A program made the position numbers and the translations under genes. Below, one piece after another: positions 14,859 to 19,496 of a stretch of 19,496 nucleotides of DNA. Origin of the DNA: Dehalococcoidales bacterium (GTDB taxonomy: Bacteria; Chloroflexota; Dehalococcoidia; Dehalococcoidales; UBA2162); NCBI GenBank assembly GCA_016932435.1, contig JAFGCW010000027.1, positions 1 through 19,496 on the forward strand, written 5' to 3'. How positions within the stretch are numbered: position 1 is the first letter of the stretch; each line of letters opens with the position of its first letter. Under the pieces are notes generated by a model. That model had not been told where the DNA came from. It made no database searches and was given only the letters and a program-made list of their open reading frames with translations.

Positions 14859-15878
14859 CTAACTTGATTCGCGGCTTTTCACGATTCCGCGAAGTAGCCT
14901 GCCCAGGATGTCCGCTCCGGTTATTATCCGTTTCTTGTCTCCCCAGATCAAGATAACGTCAGTATCGATAACATCATCATCCTGGTGAGTCGGATCGACT
15001 CTCAATTGAGGTAGGATATCACCGAGTTGGTTGTTTTTCCCATAATATACAATCGGTTTATGGTAGTAAGCATTAGGATCGAAAGAGGTACCTTGAAAGA
15101 GTAAATCCCTGATAAATCCGTCTGCATTAAGGACAGCTCTCGGTGAATTCTTCGAATCAACCAGTATTACCCATTTTTTCCCGGAAGCATTGATGCACCG
15201 CACAAAGGGATCATCGGGAACCGCCTTCATTTCCGGAAATACCGGCCTTTCATCCTTAAAATCAAGCGTGATAATACTTTTATCATCAACCGGTTCACCC
15301 TCATCTTCAATAGCAATATCGTCGATTGTCAGGAAGTTGATAACACCCTGACCTTCCGTTTTTCCTATATCGGACTCAGATGTTTCTACATGCATCTGGA
15401 CCAGTTCCTTAAAATCTTCCTCTTTGAAAAATACGATAGCCTCGCGGCCTAACCAGAGGTCCAGGGCCATAGCGGTTGGCTTGGCGACGATAAAAAGTAC
15501 TATCTGGTAAAATCTGATCAGGGGTGACAATAAGGATCCCATCCTTATGGCGTGCCTTGAAAAATATGCCTGGGGTATAATTTCTCCGATGATAGTTATC
15601 AGTATGGTTGAAAACAGAAAAGCCAGAACTCCGGCTAATACCGAGTCGGCTAGGATAGCTAAAAGAACATTGACGCCCACATTACCCCACAGGATAGTTA
15701 CTAAGAGGAAGTTTGAGTCTTTCCTCAGTGTTTGTACCTTCCTAGCATCCCTGTTGCCCTTGGAGACTTCTATTTCCAGCCTGAGTTTACTGACACTGAA
15801 AAAGGCCAGGTTCAGGCCTGAAAATATCGCCGATTGTGAAACGCATACCGCTATCAATACCCATGTCATAACGTTCAA
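14859..15878 (-). CDS. CNNM-like (DUF21) divalent cation transporter with CBS region
   Basis: A 339-residue membrane protein of the CNNM/CorC family, linked to Mg2+ (and Co2+) export. Residues 1-165 form the DUF21 transmembrane domain, with FSGLNLAFFSVSKLRLEI at 19-36, LWGNVGVNVLLAILADS around 63-79 and GEIIPQAYFSRH at 98-109. The wording of these motifs is closer to eukaryotic CNNM/Mam3 proteins than to bacterial CorC, which usually has FSGSETA and GEVIPK. The remainder (about 190-330) is a divergent CBS-pair region, including RCINASGKKWVILVDS. The start is taken as TTG 15878, because GGTGGAG lies ten bases upstream; ATG 15869 three codons later has no good site. The gene precedes the antiporter by 18 bases. 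Confidence 0.87.
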   Translation of the reverse strand: MNVMTWVLIAVCVSQSAIFSGLNLAFFSVSKLRLEIEVSKGNRDARKVQTLRKDSNFLLVTILWGNVGVNVLLAILADSVLAGVLAFLFSTILITIIGEIIPQAYFSRHAIRMGSLLSPLIRFYQIVLFIVAKPTAMALDLWLGREAIVFFKEEDFKELVQMHVETSESDIGKTEGQGVINFLTIDDIAIEDEGEPVDDKSIITLDFKDERPVFPEMKAVPDDPFVRCINASGKKWVILVDSKNSPRAVLNADGFIRDLLFQGTSFDPNAYYHKPIVYYGKNNQLGDILPQLRVDPTHQDDDVIDTDVILIWGDKKRIITGADILGRLLRGIVKSRESS

Positions 15879-15998
15879 TGTTTTTTATCTCCACCCGGTG
15901 AAAATACATGGTATAAGTTAGCTATAGGTATGATGTAACGAACATATCCATTCCATCAGGATTCGCGTGATTTACTCCTGGCAGTCTTTTATTTGAGT

Positions 15999-16349
15999 TT
16001 ATTCATTCTCGACTTCGGGTTCGAAGGTTATCAGGTCACCAAGGATTTCCCTGGCTTTTTGTTCGTCTTCTTCAAGGACATAAAGCCTGTGCTTGAGGGC
16101 GAGGGGAGAGAGGTACAGGTTAAGTGATTCGGCTACCTTGATCATCGATTGAATGCCGTTGTCCTCGAGAATACCTTTCCACAACCGGGCTTCTATCTCA
16201 TTCGGAGCGGTGGCAACGTGTACCAGGTCACCTTCTCGTTTTACCTCTTCGGGTAGCGGGGGTAACTCATCGACGAGTTTTACCTTGCAGTCCGGGCATT
16301 CTTCGACCCAGTCCTGGAATTCATCACGGCAATTTGGGCAGTAGGGCAT
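15999..16349 (-). CDS. Zinc-ribbon plus DUF2007 protein
   Basis: This 116-residue protein starts with a zinc ribbon (Cys4, Cys7, Cys18, Cys21 in two C-P-x-C knuckles). A DUF2007-type alpha/beta domain follows from about residue 38 (VHVATAPNEIEARLWKGILEDNGI and RLYVLEEDEQKAREIL). The family is annotated as putative signal-transducing but has no established reaction. ATG 16349 is preceded by GGAAGGAAG. Its first 26 bases overlap the shifted end of the ferritin-like gene upstream. It is followed after 120 bases by the CNNM-like gene. Confidence 0.85.
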   Translation of the reverse strand: MPYCPNCRDEFQDWVEECPDCKVKLVDELPPLPEEVKREGDLVHVATAPNEIEARLWKGILEDNGIQSMIKVAESLNLYLSPLALKHRLYVLEEDEQKAREILGDLITFEPEVENE

Positions 16350-16850
16350 CTTCTTCCTTCCCGTTCATGCTAATAAATAGGTATTGAAGTTTACTGCTTT
16401 TTTCTATATTTTTCCAGTTCCATCCGGAGAAATTAACATGGCTGGCATTATCATGCCTGAGAGTCCCCATTATTTCCAGCACATCTCCGGATGGATTAGT
16501 AAACAGGTGATAGATCCCGTTTTTTATGATGGAGTTTTCGATATTGATTGCTACCTGAAGGGCATCGGTAAAGGATAAATCCTCTTTTTTTACCTTTTCT
16601 TTTTCCTGACCAGGAAATCACGAAACTCTTTCAGATTGTTGATTACTTCCGGGTCAGAGGTGAAAGAAACCGATTCGGTATCGATTTTTTTCACAAGGCT
16701 GTGGACCATGGTCGAATGGTCGGCTTCTTCGAGGACAAGTCCGAACCAGAATTCCTCGTGTTCCGGCATTTTCTTTGCATATGCTTCATACAGTCTTCCG
16801 ATATCTTCTTCAGTCTCGGTAAGAATCCGTATCGGATTTTCTTCGGACAT
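16324..16850 (-). pseudogene. Rubrerythrin-like (ferritin-like) protein gene split by a -1 frameshift
   Basis: The first frame (16850-16590) gives an 86-residue half with a ferritin-like helix pair: Glu15, then FWFGLVLEEADH with E42-x-x-H45. It stops at TAA 16592-16590. A second frame, -1 relative to the first and open from 16617 to the TGA at 16326-16324, carries the expected second helix pair (SFTDALQVAINIENSI, then LEIMGTLRHDNASH). Joined in the A-rich stretch around 16593-16607 they make about 175 residues, near the usual length for this family. The second metal motif has Asn where Glu is expected in E-x-x-H. Either one A was lost in an A run (mutation or assembly error) or the ribosome shifts there. 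ATG 16850 is preferred over ATG 16856 because AGGTGA is nine bases upstream. Confidence 0.7.
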
Positions 16851-16911
16851 ATTCATATATCACCTGTCGAGATAATATAGAGGTGGCATCAGTAAGAACA
16901 TCTGAGAATGG

Positions 16912-17088
16912 TTACGCAGGCGGTTCCCGGCCTTTTCCCTTGTCTGATCTAAGCTTGTTTATCCGTTTTGCGATGGCTGCCTTATAGAGCTGGGCAAGAT
17001 TCCGGCCGTGTTTTCTGACCCGTTCCCGTTTACTTGTAAGCTTCCTTTCGCGGCGTTCCTGTCTTGTTTCTTTGTAATTTTCGTCCAC
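16912..17088 (-). CDS. Small basic protein of unknown function overlapping the uvrB end
   Basis: A 58-residue ORF starts with GTG, has GGAG seven bases upstream, and overlaps the last 59 bases of uvrB in another frame. It is rich in Arg and Lys: the first 30 residues are charged and the segment [19 protein letters not shown] at about 29-47 looks like an amphipathic helix. This resembles a small nucleic-acid-binding protein, though I recognise no family. The tight overlap implies translational coupling to uvrB and LexA-controlled transcription. The part beyond uvrB is open for 118 bases, modest but supportive. Sixty-one bases separate its stop from the ferritin-like start. Confidence 0.5.
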   Translation of the reverse strand: MDENYKETRQERRERKLTSKRERVRKHGRNLAQLYKAAIAKRINKLRSDKGKGREPPA

Positions 17089-19069
17089 CTTTTATCTCCG
17101 CATAATCGAATTCTTTTCTCAGGTCTACTATCCTGTCTCTGAGAAGGGCTGCTTTCTCGAAGTCAAGATTCTTGGCGGCTATCTTCATCTGTGTTTCAAG
17201 ATCTTTTATCAGGCGGAGTGTATCCTCTTTATTGGTCGGTGAAGCGGTGTATGGAGTCTGGGCTTCGGCAACTTCTTTTACACGTTCCGTAATATCTTTT
17301 ATCGCTTTCCGTATACCCTGCGGAGTGATGTTTCTCTGTTTATTATATTCTTCCTGCACCTTGCGGCGCCGCTGGGTTTCATCCATTGCCGTTTTCATCG
17401 AATGAGTGATCGTGTCTGCGTACAGTATTACGTGCCCGTCTATATGTCGCGAGGCCCGTCCCATTGTCTGTATCAGAGATACCCGGCTTCTCAGGTATCC
17501 TTCCTTGTCGGCGTCGAGTATCGCTACCAGACTTACCTCCGGCAGATCCAGGCCTTCTCTCAACAGGTTAATACCGACTACGACATCATAAGCCCCAAGG
17601 CGAAGGTCACGTAATATCTCTACTCGTTCCAGGGTATCGACCTCGGAATGGAGGTAATGAGTTTTTATACCCATCTCGGCGAGGTAATCGGCGAGTTCCT
17701 CAGCCATTCTTTTTGTCAGGGTTGTCACCAGGCAGCGTTCTCCCTTATCCACGCGTAACCGTACCTGCTCTATCAGGTCGTCTATCTGACCCTCGGTGGG
17801 TTTTATCTCGACGGTCGGTTCGAGCAGACCGGTAGGTCGGACAAGCTGCTCGGCTATTTGTTCGCTGTGCTGGTATTCATAGTCGGACGGTGTGGCTGAG
17901 GTGTATATCACTTGGTTGACACATTCCTGGAACTCCTGAAAGTTCAAGGGTCGATTATCAAGGGCTGAAGGCAGACGGAATCCGTAATCGACGAGGTTCT
18001 GCTTACGTGAACGGTCACCTCGATACATACCTCTTATCTGGGGCAGGGTTATGTGTGATTCATCAACAATCAGCAGGAAGTCCTTTGGGAAGTAGTCCAG
18101 AAGTGTCGAGGGCGAACTTCCTGCCGGACGCCCGGCCAGTATCCGCGAGTAATTTTCCACACCGGAGCAGTATCCTGCTTCGGTCAGCATTTCTATATCA
18201 TAATTGGTACGAGCTTCGATCCTTGCCGCTTCAACAACCTTGTCCTGTTCATTAAAATACTTTACCTGGTCGATAAGCTCCAGCTTGATCTGTTCGATGG
18301 CTCGTACCATCTTTTCACGCCGGGTAACGAAGTGCTTGGCGGGGTAGATATTCACCTCATCCATTTCGCTGAGTATCTCACCGGTCAATGGATCGAGAGA
18401 CACGATTCTTTCAATATCATCACCGAAGAATTCTATTCTCAGAGCCAGTTCCTCGTAAGCCGGTCTGATTTCCAGGGTGTCACCCCGTAGTCGGAAGAAG
18501 CCACGGGCAAGGTCCATTTCGTTCCTGGCGTACTGCATATCTACCAGGTGCCGTAATAATTGTTGTCTACCGTAATGCTCTCCCCTTTTGATGGTGGCGA
18601 TGAACTGCTTGTATTCTTCGGGATCACCCAGCCCGTAGATACAGGAAACGGAAGCGACTATCAGGACGTCCCGCCGGTCAAGGAGAGCACGGGTGGCGGA
18701 ATGACGGAGTTTATCTATTTCCTCATTGATTTCCGTTTCCTTTTCTATATAGAGGTCCCGGTGAGGGATATAAGCTTCCGGCTGGTAGTAGTCGTAATAG
18801 CTGACGAAATATTCGATGGCATTGTCAGGGAAAAATTCCTTGAATTCCTGGTAAAGCTGGGCGGCGAGGGTCTTGTTGTGGCTGATAACGAGCGTTGGTT
18901 TCTGAACGCGTTCGACGACATTGGCCATTGTGAAGGTCTTGCCGCTGCCGGTGACGCCCAGCAGGGTCTGATGACGGTAACCTTTATCCAGACCTTCGAC
19001 CAGTTTATCAACAGCCTCCGGTTGGTCACCCATCATCCCAAAGTCGGATACAATCCTGAAATCCGGCAT
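17030..19069 (-). CDS. uvrB: UvrABC excision nuclease subunit B
   Basis: UvrB is the damage-verifying helicase-like subunit of nucleotide excision repair, working with UvrA and UvrC. The 679-residue protein has Walker A GVTGSGKT at 38-45, the beta-hairpin region [15 protein letters not shown], the helicase motif [25 protein letters not shown], motif [11 protein letters not shown] and the C-terminal UVR domain ([20 protein letters not shown]) that contacts UvrC. An in-frame TTG at 19102 is rejected because it lies within the promoter, inside the LexA box. ATG 19069 starts the usual N-terminus ([10 protein letters not shown]). The predicted transcription start is about six bases upstream, so the message is almost leaderless. 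A small basic ORF overlaps its 3' end. Confidence 0.97.
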   Translation of the reverse strand: MPDFRIVSDFGMMGDQPEAVDKLVEGLDKGYRHQTLLGVTGSGKTFTMANVVERVQKPTLVISHNKTLAAQLYQEFKEFFPDNAIEYFVSYYDYYQPEAYIPHRDLYIEKETEINEEIDKLRHSATRALLDRRDVLIVASVSCIYGLGDPEEYKQFIATIKRGEHYGRQQLLRHLVDMQYARNEMDLARGFFRLRGDTLEIRPAYEELALRIEFFGDDIERIVSLDPLTGEILSEMDEVNIYPAKHFVTRREKMVRAIEQIKLELIDQVKYFNEQDKVVEAARIEARTNYDIEMLTEAGYCSGVENYSRILAGRPAGSSPSTLLDYFPKDFLLIVDESHITLPQIRGMYRGDRSRKQNLVDYGFRLPSALDNRPLNFQEFQECVNQVIYTSATPSDYEYQHSEQIAEQLVRPTGLLEPTVEIKPTEGQIDDLIEQVRLRVDKGERCLVTTLTKRMAEELADYLAEMGIKTHYLHSEVDTLERVEILRDLRLGAYDVVVGINLLREGLDLPEVSLVAILDADKEGYLRSRVSLIQTMGRASRHIDGHVILYADTITHSMKTAMDETQRRRKVQEEYNKQRNITPQGIRKAIKDITERVKEVAEAQTPYTASPTNKEDTLRLIKDLETQMKIAAKNLDFEKAALLRDRIVDLRKEFDYAEIKGGRKLQRNKTGTPRKEAYK

Positions 19070-19081
19070 ATTCCTGATTCC

Positions 19082-19110
19082 AGTATATCTTTTTTCGAAC
19101 AAGTGTTCAA
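19082..19110 (-). promoter_or_regulatory. uvrB promoter
   Basis: On the minus strand TTGAAC (19110-19105) is 17 bases from TATACT (19087-19082). Transcription would begin near 19075, six bases before the ATG at 19069. The LexA box at 19096-19109 covers the end of the -35 and the first part of the spacer, so repressor binding would block RNA polymerase. Confidence 0.75.
19096..19109. promoter_or_regulatory. LexA (SOS) operator of Gram-positive type
   Basis: CGAACAAGTGTTCA fits the Bacillus-type LexA consensus CGAACRNRYGTTYC at 13 of 14 positions, with both half-sites GAAC and GTTC perfect and four bases between them. It overlaps the uvrB -35 element, the standard place for repression, and uvrB is a known SOS gene in many bacteria. 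lexA itself is not in the window. Confidence 0.82.
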
Positions 19111-19232
19111 TCTTTCCATATTCTCATTGGGGGATTTTCGTCTTTTGTGATGGATACTGCGAGTTAAGGAAATAGTCTCCTTTTTTCTCTCTCCTCCGGA
19201 TAGAATACACTCCTCTCCATATCCATTTTGTC

Positions 19233-19252
19233 ATTCCCGCGAAAGCGGGAAT
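19233..19252. repeat. REP-like palindrome with GAAA loop
   Basis: ATTCCCGC-GAAA-GCGGGAAT is a perfect eight-base stem with a GNRA-type loop. Sequences of this form (TCATTCCCGCGAAAGCGGGAATC) occur as dispersed intergenic repeats in many unrelated bacteria. It lies in the divergent 371-base gap between uvrB and the right-edge gene. The rest of that gap contains an imperfect hairpin at 19309-19348 (TAAGCA-ATTTT against AAAAT-TA-TGCTTA) and no promoter I find convincing. Confidence 0.7.
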
Positions 19253-19481
19253 CTATCACAGCCGATACAAGACTGTATAAGTATATCTGCTTAGTTAACC
19301 GGTGAGTATAAGCAATTTTATATCTATTCAACCTGAAAATTATGCTTACACGAGACCATCTGAGAATACGTCTTACGTGTATTGCTAAGTGAGTATCCAG
19401 ACCGATGTCCGTTTTTCCTTCCGGATTTATGATGATAGTAGAAAACGAGAACGAAAGGAAAAACAGAAAAAGGAGGAAAAA

Positions 19482-19496
19482 ATGGAAATGACGCTG
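19482..19496 (+). CDS. Start of a gene running off the right edge
   Basis: AAAAAGGAGG is followed six bases later by ATG, opening five codons (MEMTL) before the window ends. The ribosome binding site is very strong. Nothing can be said about the product. The gene is divergent from uvrB. Confidence 0.6.

Noticed and set aside
19070..19102. Extension of UvrB to TTG 19102, adding 11 residues.
   Set aside because: The codons run through the -10 and the LexA box, and the family N-terminus begins at ATG 19069.

Overview
The window reads like a chromosomal segment of a Chloroflexota bacterium, probably near Dehalococcoidia. This is inference from the mix of genes: an iron-sulfur family 4 uracil-DNA glycosylase, RNase J, a four-helix FtsK, lipoprotein-type surface proteins and a Gram-positive type LexA box. 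Codon use looks moderate in GC and uniform throughout. I see no tRNA, rRNA, CRISPR array, insertion sequence or phage gene. Most genes are housekeeping; the unusual content lies in start sites, small hidden genes, one broken gene and some domain architectures.

Left part (1-5854), mostly minus strand. A family 5 solute-binding lipoprotein runs off the left edge. Upstream of it are a candidate 14-codon leader ORF and a promoter. Next comes a two-gene unit, glyA followed by an unusual HAD phosphatase/uridine kinase-like fusion, with its own promoter. A 436-base gap with two hairpins and one doubtful short ORF leads to a secreted lipoprotein serpin with an inhibitory-type reactive loop and a near-consensus promoter.

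Middle (5975-12663), plus strand. A strong promoter precedes udg, then rnj (RNase J), ftsK, an HpcH/HpaI-family aldolase homologue with altered active-site positions, and a D-2-hydroxyacid dehydrogenase. The intergenic gaps are short (19-50 bases). The run ends at a clear intrinsic terminator, so it may be one operon joining DNA repair, RNA turnover, chromosome segregation and C2/C3 metabolism. A separate six-helix voltage-gated-type potassium channel gene follows.

Right part (13830-19110), minus strand. uvrB is transcribed from a promoter whose -35 is covered by a near-perfect LexA (SOS) box, with a predicted leader of only about six bases. Downstream come a small basic ORF overlapping the uvrB end, a rubrerythrin-like gene broken by a -1 frameshift, a zinc-ribbon/DUF2007 protein, a CNNM-like cation transporter and a CaCA-family cation/Ca2+ exchanger. 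The last 371 bases hold a REP-like hairpin and end with the first five codons of a plus-strand gene that has a strong ribosome binding site.

I do not see a clear new multi-gene system. The best leads are the LexA-controlled, almost leaderless uvrB, the frameshifted ferritin-like gene, the HAD-uridine kinase fusion, the hidden 58-residue ORF after uvrB, and the aldolase homologue lacking the usual His and Arg.
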